From Pedobacter sp. FW305-3-2-15-E-R2A2 (GTDB lineage Bacteria > Bacteroidota > Bacteroidia > Sphingobacteriales > Sphingobacteriaceae): a stretch of 64,000 nt of DNA. Position 1 is the stretch's first letter. Each line of letters starts with the position of its first letter. The stretch is taken from contig NZ_CP151803.1 of assembly GCF_038446955.1 (NCBI RefSeq), forward strand, positions 4,650,001 to 4,714,000. Reading direction: 5' to 3'. Both the position numbers and the translations under genes were made by a program. The notes below the pieces were generated by a model, which saw nothing but the letters and a program-made list of their open reading frames with translations, had not been told where the DNA came from and did no database searches. Shown in pieces: positions 42,509 to 51,755 of the stretch.

Positions 42509-45500
42509 CTATTGTTTTTGGATTCCTTTAAGCAGATGTTTTTCAAAGAATTTCATTCCTTCTAAAATGATGACCGGCGCCACATAGTCAAAGGCTTTCT
42601 GATCGTCATGTTTCCGCTTTTGCGCTTTGATGAAACCAGGCTCTCCTTTAATGTAATTTTCAATATTCATGTCCTGGAATCCGGCCATAAAATCTGCAGC
42701 ATTCATTTTTAAGCCAAACATGCTGGAAGAGACTTTATAGAACAGATCGGCAAAATCCATAAACCTCGGGCAATGTGGTTTTCCTTCCGGAGGCAAACAG
42801 ATGAAGTGATTCCCGATATGTTCCAGCATCTCCGGTGTGATAGAATTGGTGGATTCCAGGTATTTGAATTCTCCGGCAGGGGTAATTACACAGAAATTAT
42901 CTTCTCCAAGTATTTCAATCGCCTGTTTATTGGTCGGCACCAAAATGCTCGTAATGTTCGTCGGAATGGCCAAACCTTTTGACACCTCATATTTCACGTC
43001 TGCATTATCGGTTCCGCGCTGAGAATTGATGTCGATGATCTTTAAAGGGTTGGTATTAATCGGCGTAATGGTTGCCCTCGCGACACTTTCACCTCCCATC
43101 CCTCTGATAAACATTTGCGTATAATAATCGTCCGCCGCTTTTGGATCTACTGCAGTAAACCAATCGAAAATCCTGGATCCTTTGCCTGCAAAAGCAATTT
43201 TAATTTTAGGAGGAATGGCTTTAACTGCCGGTGGTGCATCCTCTGATTTGACGATTTCGTTTCTTAATTTGTAAGCCAGCTGCCCTGCATAAAACATAAT
43301 TAATCCCGTCACATATAGATTAATACTCATCATCTCCTTACATTCTGCGGCGATTAAAAGATAAAAGGTTTCAAAATCCGCGGCCTCCAGACGGTCTACC
43401 ACCTGTTCAAAATAATAAGGAGCAGTATTTTCAGAAAATTTATTGCTTCCATTATTTAATCCCTGAATGGAGATATTCTTCCTTTCGCACATCCTCAACA
43501 AAACGTTTTTGAAATTGGGAGAAAACTTAGTTGCCTGTGCCACCCGCTCTGCCGCAAAACGAATGGAGTTTTGTTTAATCATTGCCTTTCCACCCTCCAT
43601 CTGACACAATGCGGTAATATCAGTAGTACTGCCGCCTATGTCAAAACATAGCACCAGTTCACCGGGATTAATGGAATAACCACCATTTGGCCTGACCAGG
43701 TAATTCGCTACTGCACAGGCTTCAGAAAGTGACTCTTCATTACTCAATGTTCTAAAATCAAACCTCAGCGCTGCAGTTTCTGTCTCGATATTTATTGCAG
43801 CCGCAACTTTTTTTGAAGCTTCATTGCCCCAACCCGTGGCAACTGCAGGAACTTGAGTTTCCGTTCCCCATCCGCCGCCCGAAGCTGTTGTGCCCCATCC
43901 GGAGTCTGACACGGGAGATTCAACCTGACTATTGCCCCAGCTTGATGTCGCAGCTGCCGCTGCCCAGGTACTGTTGCCAGTCGTTTCGCCAATATCGGAG
44001 AGGTCGGAAGGCGGATAGGTTTTCAGCTTAACATTGCCAACGATCGGTGAGATCTCTTTAAGTGAGTCCCAAATTCCCCGGTATTCGCTCAACAATTCTT
44101 TGCCCATGGAGGATGGATAGGACCATTTTAAAGTATGGGGCTCATGACCTTCGATGAACAACTGTGCATACACATGTAAGAGTAAAGAACTTAGATAAGC
44201 CGTTTTATAACTCTTATCGATAGGCTGAGAAGACCATTTCATATTGTAAACCAATTCCGCCCTTCCAATTCTATTGTAACTTAGGATATACCGGTTGTCT
44301 TCTGCATTTTCAATCGGCAGATTTTTTTCAAAGCAAGGAAATCCGCCTTTTACTGCCTGCGCCATCAATGAATCGCTCAGGATGTTGCCCTCGTTTACAA
44401 TTCTTCTGGAATCATGGATCGTGAGCACGGATTTAATAGAGTTGCTAAGGATCTCGTCATTTTGGAAGAAGAAAATCTCATCTTCCACCGCCGGACGTTT
44501 ATCGTTATTTTTAGCATCAGTAGACAACAGCGAAACTCTTTTATTCGTCAGCTTTAAACTTTCACAAACTTCATTTCTATGGTCAGAAAAATAGGCGATG
44601 GAAGAATTAGTACTTCCGAAATCAACCCCTAAAAATGCCGCAGACAATGCTCTTGGAGAATTCAGCATATTGACCGGTAAGGACTGTGTATTTCCAGATC
44701 CATCGTAACGAATGATTCCAAAGCCACAATCAATTCCTGCATGGGCAAACTTCAGCCCTTTGAAAGGCTGATTGCTCTCATAAATTTCATATTTATACTT
44801 ATTATCAGCTACTGCATTATTCGAAGCCACATGTAATTGCGCCTTAATATTGCCATATTTCTCGGGAACTACGGCTGCTTTGCCGTTGTTAGCCAGGTAC
44901 AGCGGAACTCCTTTTTCATCCAGTACAATCCGGAAGAAATCATCCTCCACATTACCAATAAAGGGTGTTGCCTGAAACTTGGCATCATTATGTGGAATTT
45001 CTGAATAGAGAAAATACCGGTTCCATTGTTTGGAAATGAAATTAGGCCACATTAAAATATCCTTCCCTTCTATGGAAGTAGAAGTGACCTTATAAATAAC
45101 CTCTTTAACAATCTCATTTCCCGTTTCTGTATAGAGTCTCAGGTTGACAGTTAAACGCTCTCCGTTTTTATCATTTGGATCATAAATAGCGGTAATTCGC
45201 GACTTTACATTTGAAGCTTCTGAAATGCCGACCAATGCCTCCAGTGTGGCACCAAAAACATTTAAGGCCAATGGCGTTAAGGGTAAAGTGAAGTAAGCAT
45301 AATTGTTTGGTTGCCCTTTAGTTTCTGCTGCCAGCAGCAATATAGGTTTCGATTTCAGATAGTTTCTGGTTTCCATTCCTTCTCTACCAAAATCGATCTG
45401 GGCAATCTCCGTTGTATCTGGCAGCAGCAGGTCTTTAGGGTCAAAGCTGATGCTGCCCTCTTTCGATTCATTATAAATGATGCCTTCAGAGCCAAACAAC

Positions 45501-46417
45501 TCCGTAGAATAGTTAAACAGAATGCTGAAAGGATAATTAAACAAGGCTCCAACTTCAGGTGCAGACTGATGTTCAAGTTTCGGATATCCTTTCTTTTCCT
45601 GATAAACAACCATCTCTTCCATCCAGGATTGCAGGCAGCCCGACATATTACCATATTCCGGCCTGATGAACGCTTCCAGGCCGCCATAATTGGACCTGAA
45701 TTGCTCTATATTTTTGAGAATATGTTTGGCGTAACCGTATAGCGTAAACAATTCCTGGGGATTAAGTTCTGATTTTAAAGGATCTATAAATCTTCCGTTC
45801 TGTACATTGACAAAGGGCAGTTTCTCCCTAATATTATAGGCTACAGAGGTAAATAAAAAGCTGTCGGGAGAAGTTCCACCCACCACACTCCCTTTAAACG
45901 AGATGACATCAATAAAGGGGATCTTATCCGTATTATTTGCCAGCGATTGATCGCACCACAAGGGCTGCCGTTCAAAGAGCATATTTCCAAATGCGCCTAT
46001 AGGCTCATAGATGTTTGCAGTATTGATGAGCTGCTGCCCATCCGAGTACGCCAAATGAATTCTATTTACCTCTATATCCTTGTAGTTTAATGCGATACAG
46101 CTGATAAACCCCTTCCATTCACTGATCAAAGATTTGTAAAACAGCATTAATCCCGCAGCATCAGCGTCTTTATCCTGAATGTTATCCAGCGCACTTTTAA
46201 ATAAGTTTGCCCGGGCAAATACAGAGGGGATTCCGGAAACGATAGTTCCAATATTAACAGAAGAGTTTCCGTCTTTGTCGACCGCTATTTCCGGGATTAA
46301 AATGTTTTTAGTAAAAACTTCCAGTTGAGGGATTTTATCCCAGGCAAATTCAACCCCATTTGGCTCTGTTTTAGCCTGAACTTTTATCGCCAGTGCTTTT
46401 ATTCTTTTATCTGACAT
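42509..46417 (-). CDS. Large actin/Hsp70-like (ASKHA) ATPase, SrfB-like, 1302 aa
   Basis: About 590 residues of unknown fold precede an ASKHA ATPase. Phosphate-1 is FLGVDFGSTNSSIAYF, phosphate-2 LVLCFDIGGSTTDITAL, and the adenosine motif IKIAFAGKGSRIFDWF. Between the first two lies a large insertion with four W-G elements (SSWGNS, SGWGTT, GGWGTE, TGWGNE) in Ala/Thr/Gly-rich sequence, at 43818-43970. The end is charged. It is similar in size and order to SrfB-type virulence proteins, which are also ASKHA. In the operon it is flanked by the tubulin-like gene (6-bp gap) and the pseudo-ATPase (5-bp gap). It may drive nucleotide-dependent remodelling or assembly. Confidence 0.8.
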   Translation of the reverse strand: MSDKRIKALAIKVQAKTEPNGVEFAWDKIPQLEVFTKNILIPEIAVDKDGNSSVNIGTIVSGIPSVFARANLFKSALDNIQDKDADAAGLMLFYKSLISEWKGFISCIALNYKDIEVNRIHLAYSDGQQLINTANIYEPIGAFGNMLFERQPLWCDQSLANNTDKIPFIDVISFKGSVVGGTSPDSFLFTSVAYNIREKLPFVNVQNGRFIDPLKSELNPQELFTLYGYAKHILKNIEQFRSNYGGLEAFIRPEYGNMSGCLQSWMEEMVVYQEKKGYPKLEHQSAPEVGALFNYPFSILFNYSTELFGSEGIIYNESKEGSISFDPKDLLLPDTTEIAQIDFGREGMETRNYLKSKPILLLAAETKGQPNNYAYFTLPLTPLALNVFGATLEALVGISEASNVKSRITAIYDPNDKNGERLTVNLRLYTETGNEIVKEVIYKVTSTSIEGKDILMWPNFISKQWNRYFLYSEIPHNDAKFQATPFIGNVEDDFFRIVLDEKGVPLYLANNGKAAVVPEKYGNIKAQLHVASNNAVADNKYKYEIYESNQPFKGLKFAHAGIDCGFGIIRYDGSGNTQSLPVNMLNSPRALSAAFLGVDFGSTNSSIAYFSDHRNEVCESLKLTNKRVSLLSTDAKNNDKRPAVEDEIFFFQNDEILSNSIKSVLTIHDSRRIVNEGNILSDSLMAQAVKGGFPCFEKNLPIENAEDNRYILSYNRIGRAELVYNMKWSSQPIDKSYKTAYLSSLLLHVYAQLFIEGHEPHTLKWSYPSSMGKELLSEYRGIWDSLKEISPIVGNVKLKTYPPSDLSDIGETTGNSTWAAAAATSSWGNSQVESPVSDSGWGTTASGGGWGTETQVPAVATGWGNEASKKVAAAINIETETAALRFDFRTLSNEESLSEACAVANYLVRPNGGYSINPGELVLCFDIGGSTTDITALCQMEGGKAMIKQNSIRFAAERVAQATKFSPNFKNVLLRMCERKNISIQGLNNGSNKFSENTAPYYFEQVVDRLEAADFETFYLLIAAECKEMMSINLYVTGLIMFYAGQLAYKLRNEIVKSEDAPPAVKAIPPKIKIAFAGKGSRIFDWFTAVDPKAADDYYTQMFIRGMGGESVARATITPINTNPLKIIDINSQRGTDNADVKYEVSKGLAIPTNITSILVPTNKQAIEILGEDNFCVITPAGEFKYLESTNSITPEMLEHIGNHFICLPPEGKPHCPRFMDFADLFYKVSSSMFGLKMNAADFMAGFQDMNIENYIKGEPGFIKAQKRKHDDQKAFDYVAPVIILEGMKFFEKHLLKGIQKQ

Positions 46418-46423
46418 GTTCCT

Positions 46424-48067
46424 TTAGTTTATATCGAAGTTTTGTGAAATGGTAAGTGCATTAAAAATGTGAGCGAGGAATTTCTCTTTTACGGTGTTTA
46501 CTTTCTGTTCATCCTTAGGTCCGGTATTGATGAGCTTTTCCACAAAAGTGTCGTATCTGTTACCAAACACCCCTCCTTTCGACCAATGGTGTTTATCATC
46601 AAGGAAGATCGTTCCCACATCTAGTTTTTTGAGCTCCGTCTGATTGTCCGGAAAAGCCTTGCTGTCAAACAGGAAGCGGCCGGGAGCCACAGAGTTCCTT
46701 ACCTGGTAAAGCCAGCCGGGTACAAACCTTGCATCTTTAAAAGTATAGGCGAAAAGCTTGAAATACTCGTTGATGTCTTTACATTCTACATCGGTAATCG
46801 TGCTGTACTGATTCAGTTTCTGATTTTCACATTGTCTGATAAACCCCTTGATACCGGCATCATCAAAAGCAGCACCGTTCTTGGTTAAAGAGATGTGTGC
46901 CAGGGAGAAGAATGCCCCTAATTTGTTGACAAATATTTCACCTGATTTATGTTCCTTTCCGATAAAATCATCAAAAGAGAAATTGAAGGAATTGTCTTTA
47001 AATTCTACCGCTTTATATAAATATTCCGCCTTTGTGCTATTAAAACCATCGGCACGGGTAAAGAAGTCGTAGGCAGCACAGGCGCAGAGCAACTCTGTGA
47101 TATGACATGGATTCTTTTGTTCCGTTCCACCGGTGATTGTCTGATTGGAGGCATTGTTGCCGTCTATCTTTTTACTTTCAATCGGCCAGCCGATATGGTA
47201 CAATAATTTATAGCATTTCTGCACCGTGGGATCACTTTGGTAAAACTGCAGTGCGGCCTGACTATTCAATGGAAAGAAAGAAGAATCTGCAATAATGCTA
47301 TTCGCTTTATTTGATTTCTGCTGATCATCGGGCTTATTAAACGTAAAATACTCCGTCAGCAAGGTGGAGCCAAACTTTGCCTTAGAGAAATCTATGCTCG
47401 AATTTCCATTGGAACGGATCTTTACGAAATCCTGAAGCGCTTTGGGAATTACCGGGATAGAGGATGCTCCGGTTCCACCAAATACAGATCCGAAAATGAA
47501 AACCCTGGCCGAAGCACCTGCTTTTTCAAGCTTTCCCATGAAAGCATCTAACTCCCGTTCCTGAGATTGTACTGCAGCTCCTTTTAGGATATTCCTTGCC
47601 GCTTCAACAATTCCATGATACATCAGCATAGAGCCCAAATGGGTTTGTGCACGATAGCCGTGTTCCAGAGCAAACTCCTGTACAGATCGGGTATCCAGGA
47701 ATAAATCAGAGATCAGTTTATTCGCCTTTTGCTGCTCCGGCGTACCTGTGGAAATTTTACTGATGTTTTTATAATTCTCTCTTCCCGGACCAGAGTAATT
47801 GGTCCAGAACCGGTGCAGGTTCAGTTTCGCTGAAAAGAACGTATTGGCATTGGGTGTTCCACCCACAGATGCACCAGATGTTTTGACCTGGTTGTATAAG
47901 GTAATGAGTTCTTCCACCCTGCCTTTATTGCCATTGTTTTGATCCGTATCTAAGGTTAATACTTCTATTTCCTGGTTGTCAAACATTCCAATGCCACATA
48001 AGTGAGTGAAAGATTCCAAACAACGCATTCCGGTACCGCCTATTGCGATGACAAATAATTTATCCAT
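46424..48067 (-). CDS. Tubulin-like GTPase, 547 aa
   Basis: The N-terminus has the nucleotide-binding start FVIAIGGTGMRCLESF (about 5-20) and LTLDTDQNNGNKG (37-49), and the tubulin signature is GSVFGGTGASSIP (194-206). This matches the tubulin-like family (Tubulin_2 type) rather than FtsZ: the segment between the motifs is long (150 residues) and the C-terminal 340 residues are not FtsZ-like. GTP binding is likely, hydrolysis and polymer formation unproven. It is 6 bases upstream of the actin-like gene and 19 bases after a small membrane protein gene. It belongs to the same complex by context. Confidence 0.8.
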   Translation of the reverse strand: MDKLFVIAIGGTGMRCLESFTHLCGIGMFDNQEIEVLTLDTDQNNGNKGRVEELITLYNQVKTSGASVGGTPNANTFFSAKLNLHRFWTNYSGPGRENYKNISKISTGTPEQQKANKLISDLFLDTRSVQEFALEHGYRAQTHLGSMLMYHGIVEAARNILKGAAVQSQERELDAFMGKLEKAGASARVFIFGSVFGGTGASSIPVIPKALQDFVKIRSNGNSSIDFSKAKFGSTLLTEYFTFNKPDDQQKSNKANSIIADSSFFPLNSQAALQFYQSDPTVQKCYKLLYHIGWPIESKKIDGNNASNQTITGGTEQKNPCHITELLCACAAYDFFTRADGFNSTKAEYLYKAVEFKDNSFNFSFDDFIGKEHKSGEIFVNKLGAFFSLAHISLTKNGAAFDDAGIKGFIRQCENQKLNQYSTITDVECKDINEYFKLFAYTFKDARFVPGWLYQVRNSVAPGRFLFDSKAFPDNQTELKKLDVGTIFLDDKHHWSKGGVFGNRYDTFVEKLINTGPKDEQKVNTVKEKFLAHIFNALTISQNFDIN

Positions 48068-48086
48068 TGAAATATGCTTTTAGAAT

Positions 48087-48425
48087 TTAAAACCAATGAC
48101 CAATTTTACCGTTGGCAAACACTTTACTCAGGATGAATCCCAACAGGAGATACAAGACAAATCCAATTACGGTTCCTATGCTTAAAGCATTTACATAATT
48201 ATTTACGACCATCATGTTTGCGTCTGGCTTGAATACAAAATAGCCTGATAAGAAGCCGACTGCCGGATTCAGGATCGCTAAAATCCAAAACCAGGTCTTC
48301 CGTGACTGTGGATCTTTGGGATTACTGCCACCCTCAAATTTTATGGCATTGGCAATGATGGCTGCCAGTAGCAGAAAAATTAAGGCAGTAACGATAGAGA
48401 CGATGTACGCTGATGTAGATTCCAT
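48087..48425 (-). CDS. Three-helix membrane protein of the Ter-like operon
   Basis: 112 residues with membrane helices at about 7-27 (IVSIVTALIFLLLAAIIANAI, in part), 47-67 (WILAILNPAVGFLSGYFVF) and 80-102 (LSIGTVIGFVLYLLLGFIL). Short loops, no motif. It sits between the vWA-like lipoprotein and the tubulin-like GTPase, so it may be the membrane adaptor joining periplasm to cytoplasm. Length and hydrophobicity leave little doubt that it is membrane-bound; the role is inferred. Confidence 0.65.
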   Translation of the reverse strand: MESTSAYIVSIVTALIFLLLAAIIANAIKFEGGSNPKDPQSRKTWFWILAILNPAVGFLSGYFVFKPDANMMVVNNYVNALSIGTVIGFVLYLLLGFILSKVFANGKIGHWF

Positions 48426-48453
48426 TTTATAGTTGATTAGAGATTACGGTTAA

Positions 48454-49998
48454 TTATTGTTGAGTTTTGATGTAGTAGGAATAAATGACCTTATGAGCTG
48501 GATTAAGCTCTTGTAAGGTGTTTTTTACTGACTCATACAAAGCGGTATTCGCTGTACGTTTAGCGTTCATCCATTGGAATTTGGAGAGTTTTTCGCCCAT
48601 AAGATTAGGCATTGCGGCATTCAATAGCAGGTCGACCCTCAGTAAACCTTCCGGATTTTGAATATTTTTCAGTTTGAATCCGGGGTCGAAAGACACGCCT
48701 AACTCTACGTTTTTAGTATCGGATGTTTTGGTGTTGGTAAACAGGGATTTATTGAAGCTGAAAACCTCATTTACAGGAACAGCAGCTACTGATTTATAAA
48801 TCCATTGTTCTTTTATCTTCCCATCAGTACCATAACATGCCAATGCAATCTTATCTGTTTCCTGATCGTCAAACTTCGCCTCCCCATTGGCTCCTTTGGT
48901 TAATTTTGGTTTGTGCTTTTTTGCTTCTTCAGTTTTGGTGAAATTTTCAAAATCAGCGCTGACATCGGAGACTTTTACCTCAAAATCGCCAAATGTATAA
49001 CTGTCTTGATTACTTAAATCAATATATAGCTTTCTGAAAAAGTCGTTAAACTGATGCTGACTGGCGTAGCTGGTATGAAGGTTAGCAATGGTATTCCAGT
49101 CTACACCTAAAGGATAAAATTCAAAATGATTTCCTTTTTTAAGCCCGTTCACATAACTATCCTTTAAATCCAGGACATTCTTTGCATGATCAGTTTTACC
49201 GCTTGGGTCATAAAATACGCCGCCTGACTTCTCGCCCGGGTAATCCGTACGCAGTTTATAAGATTTGTTAGATAAATCAAACCTTGTGGTTAATGGCCCC
49301 AGTTTAGATTCCAGTTTGGAAATCATGCTGGATTCATTCGGATTGCCACAATTAAAAACAGTGAAATAAAGGTGTTTATCAACGGTACCTTCTTTATAAT
49401 CTGCGATAAAGAAATGGATGGTATTTCCTTTTTCCAACCATTTGGAGAAAGGGATTTTTAGAAAAGCGGTACGGGTAACCTCAATGTTCTTTTGCCATTC
49501 TTCGAAATCAGTGATCAATAGCGCGTCATTATTGCCTTCTACAATTTTCTCGACTGCCAACTGGATCGGGGCCCAGATGTCGGCGTATTGGGCGGGGTCA
49601 CTTACCTGCTGACCTAATTCGGTGGTATTGGCAATGTTTAAAAGTTTGACCTCATTTGAGCCGAGTTTGTAGACATCAAACTTCTGAGCTAAAATGGTAT
49701 TGAAACAGCTGGTCATCATTTCTTTAATACCCGGTTCAGCAAATGCTTTATTGATACCAGAAGAGAAATCAATATATAAGGTCGGATTACCGCTTTTTGA
49801 ATTGGCATTATTCGGAGCACTGGTTTGATGGTAGGCTTCAATTCGATTACCTAATTCCTGGTCATAAGGGTTAAATTTCACATCTGCAAACGGGTCTGCT
49901 GATGCTGTGTTTTTGCCATTATTACAGGCAGCCAGGAGGAGGAGTAAACCAAATGTTCCTGTGACCCTGAGAAAAGCCAGATTCTTAACTATATTCAT
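48454..49998 (-). CDS. Lipoprotein with vWA-like core
   Basis: A lipobox LLLLLAAC (C25) follows the signal peptide. From about residue 73 the sequence looks like a vWA fold: TLYIDFSSGINKAFAE (a D-x-S-x-like metal site), then helix MMTSCFNTILAQKFDVYKLG, strand-acid NDALLITDFEEWQ and FSKWLEKGNTIHFFIADY. The C-terminal 200 residues are unassigned. Classical Ter clusters include vWA proteins (TerY, TerF), so an exported vWA relative fits the operon. The full MIDAS set is not certain. It is the first membrane-anchored component after the nuclease gene (22-bp gap). Confidence 0.65.
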   Translation of the reverse strand: MNIVKNLAFLRVTGTFGLLLLLAACNNGKNTASADPFADVKFNPYDQELGNRIEAYHQTSAPNNANSKSGNPTLYIDFSSGINKAFAEPGIKEMMTSCFNTILAQKFDVYKLGSNEVKLLNIANTTELGQQVSDPAQYADIWAPIQLAVEKIVEGNNDALLITDFEEWQKNIEVTRTAFLKIPFSKWLEKGNTIHFFIADYKEGTVDKHLYFTVFNCGNPNESSMISKLESKLGPLTTRFDLSNKSYKLRTDYPGEKSGGVFYDPSGKTDHAKNVLDLKDSYVNGLKKGNHFEFYPLGVDWNTIANLHTSYASQHQFNDFFRKLYIDLSNQDSYTFGDFEVKVSDVSADFENFTKTEEAKKHKPKLTKGANGEAKFDDQETDKIALACYGTDGKIKEQWIYKSVAAVPVNEVFSFNKSLFTNTKTSDTKNVELGVSFDPGFKLKNIQNPEGLLRVDLLLNAAMPNLMGEKLSKFQWMNAKRTANTALYESVKNTLQELNPAHKVIYSYYIKTQQ

Positions 49999-50020
49999 AA
50001 TCTATAAATTTTAATTACTG

Positions 50021-51121
50021 TTATTTAATTGTGGCCTGGTTCAGCTCATTGACTTTTGCAGCTTCCAGTCTTGCAACAACTCCATTTAAGATGCTTGCAT
50101 GACGGTATAAATCATCGAGCGACTGTATTTCGTACTTGGTTTCTTTCTTATTCTCATCGAGCACTGCCAGGTATTTTTTCGTATTCAGGTATAAGCGGCA
50201 AATGGTCTTACGATTATTGTCGTCCAGCAGAATCGCGAAATAGGAAAGCGCATCTCTGTAGGTAATCCTTTTGGAATCGATCGTTTCTCTAAGCATAGAT
50301 TTGACGATAAAGAATCCTTCGATCTCCTCTTCTGTGGTTACAATTCCAGATTCAGGTTCGGCATTGATGGTCTCTTCAATTTTAATGGCTTCTGAAGCAT
50401 CTTTCTCTTTTTCCTGATTTAGTGCAGATTTCAGGCGTTCATTAATTGCATCACTAATGAGCTGATTAAAAGATCGCTTGATAATCGGCGCAAATTGTTC
50501 CTTAACTTTTGCCGTGATCACCTTTGGATAGACCTGCTTGGTAAAGAAGCTGATAAAACCGTCAGAGGGATCTGCAATTTCCTTATGGAGCAGGCTTTTC
50601 AATTCGTTCAGGTATTTTAGCTCACTGGCCGTGTTGGTAATGCTCTCGACATCAAAGTAAGACTTGTGGAATTTTTTTAACTCTGCAATTTCTGCGTCTT
50701 TGATTTCCGTTAATTTGAATTCAAAAAACGGAGTACCATCCATTTTGTTCTTTTCAACAAGGTCAGTGTAAAAACGGTAGACTAAACCATTGGTTAATAA
50801 GCCAAACTTAGCTTTGGTGGTATGAAAATACCGGAACAACTGAGAATTATGAGGGTCTAAATTCTCCTGATGGTGTTTACATTCGATTAATATGGTTGGT
50901 TCCGCATCTTTCATAATCGCGTAATCCACCTTCTCCCCTTTTTTAATTCCCAAATCAGCAATGTATTCCGGATTCACCTCGAAGGGATTGAAAACATCAT
51001 ATCCCATGATCTGAATAAATGGCATCACCAAAGCATTTTTTGTCGCTTCTTCTGTTTGTATTTGAGGTAACATCTTCTCTACGCGAGATGCTAACTGTGC
51101 AATCTGATCTTTGAAATCCAT
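50021..51121 (-). CDS. HsdR N-terminal type nuclease-like protein in the Ter-like operon
   Basis: Residues 10-150 match the type I restriction R-protein N-terminal fold: EEATKNALVMPFIQIMGYDV, then GEKVDYAIMKDAEPTILIECKHH (D and E-x-K of PD-(D/E)xK) and QLFRYFHTTKAKFGLLTNG. No helicase domain follows. The C-terminal half is a helical stretch with many charged residues and a repeat-like TYRDALSYFAILLDDNNRKT segment. Such stand-alone HsdR-N proteins occur in Bacteroidota and cut or bind DNA in unknown ways. Being in the operon links DNA processing to the TerD/actin/tubulin module. Catalytic residues look intact. Confidence 0.78.
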   Translation of the reverse strand: MDFKDQIAQLASRVEKMLPQIQTEEATKNALVMPFIQIMGYDVFNPFEVNPEYIADLGIKKGEKVDYAIMKDAEPTILIECKHHQENLDPHNSQLFRYFHTTKAKFGLLTNGLVYRFYTDLVEKNKMDGTPFFEFKLTEIKDAEIAELKKFHKSYFDVESITNTASELKYLNELKSLLHKEIADPSDGFISFFTKQVYPKVITAKVKEQFAPIIKRSFNQLISDAINERLKSALNQEKEKDASEAIKIEETINAEPESGIVTTEEEIEGFFIVKSMLRETIDSKRITYRDALSYFAILLDDNNRKTICRLYLNTKKYLAVLDENKKETKYEIQSLDDLYRHASILNGVVARLEAAKVNELNQATIK

Positions 51122-51191
51122 TTGAACTTTTATTTAATAATTTGAAACTCTTTATAGAAAATACTGCTCCGCGACATTACTTAGCCCAGGA

Positions 51192-51404
51192 TTAATCTTC
51201 CCAGCCGCATAATGTTTTCCCTTTACTTTTGGCGCGCTCAAGCGTTGTTTTTAGAACCTTATGCTGACAGTTATTCAATCCCCGGCAATCGGCAGTGTAA
51301 TGGTATTTCTTCCCTGTACGGCTGTCGCAGATGTATACTGTATTTGCGTCGCGACAGACGACGGTATTCAAGAAAAAAAATCCGAGTAGTAACGTTAACT
51401 TCAT
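51192..51404 (-). CDS. Small secreted cysteine protein
   Basis: I take the ATG at 51404 (MKLTLLLGFFFLNTVVC); a TTG six bases earlier also opens the frame. The signal sequence ends near CRDANT, and the mature 50 residues contain YICDSRTGKKYHYTADCRGL, NNCQHKV and GKTLCGWED with four or more cysteines. This short pattern is frequent in Bacteroidota, function unknown. It lies 70 bases upstream of the nuclease gene, in the same direction. Confidence 0.7.
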   Translation of the reverse strand: MKLTLLLGFFFLNTVVCRDANTVYICDSRTGKKYHYTADCRGLNNCQHKVLKTTLERAKSKGKTLCGWED

Positions 51405-51413
51405 AGACAATAA

Positions 51414-51539
51414 TTAATGCTGTCCCTGTATTTTGAGATTGGCTAGTTTTATTACCTTTTCTAATTGCCCAGCAACGGCATCACTCGTTTCCTTTTGTTG
51501 ATTCAGCGTTGCGATAAATGGTACTACTTTGTATTCCAT
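51414..51539 (-). CDS. 41-aa small protein at the head of the Ter-like operon
   Basis: The ATG at 51539 opens MEYKVVPFIATLNQQKET, ending IKLANLKIQGQH and TAA at 51416-51414. The opening MEYKVVPF is like small Bacteroidota proteins that use this strand before a helix (DUF4177-like), here cut short. It is 9 bases from the next gene's start and lies just behind a -7 promoter element, so it may be the first gene of the operon. It could also be a truncated remnant. Confidence 0.5.
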   Translation of the reverse strand: MEYKVVPFIATLNQQKETSDAVAGQLEKVIKLANLKIQGQH

Positions 51540-51637
51540 GATTTCCTTATTTTTGAGTATTTATGATTTACCTATTCCGCCCTTTTCTTCTCATTTGTCT
51601 CTCTTTCTATCTCCTGATGTTTATTTGTTTAACACTT

Positions 51638-51682
51638 CAAAAGTATAGCGTAGCAACAGGCTTTCCTTACGGGAAACCGTAA
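51638..51682 (-). promoter_or_regulatory. Promoter of the Ter-like operon with a GAAA-loop palindrome
   Basis: On the minus strand TACTTTTG (51645-51638) fits the Bacteroidota -7 consensus. Just upstream lies the palindrome TTACGG-GAAA-CCGTAA (51667-51682), where the -33 region would be. It is about 100 bases ahead of the first start codon, leaving room for a leader. Confidence 0.5.
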
Positions 51683-51755
51683 AGCAATAGATTATTTTTT
51701 TGAATTTGAAGGGGGTATTTTAGGGGTTCAGGGCCGGATCGGCCATATTGCATAT

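Noticed and set aside
43792..44031. Overlapping frames on either strand inside the actin-like gene
   Set aside because: They arise from the low-complexity W-G insert and have no independent coding signs.
46424..48067. Cell-division FtsZ
   Set aside because: Only the nucleotide-binding motifs are shared; spacing and the long C-terminus differ, and no division genes are nearby.
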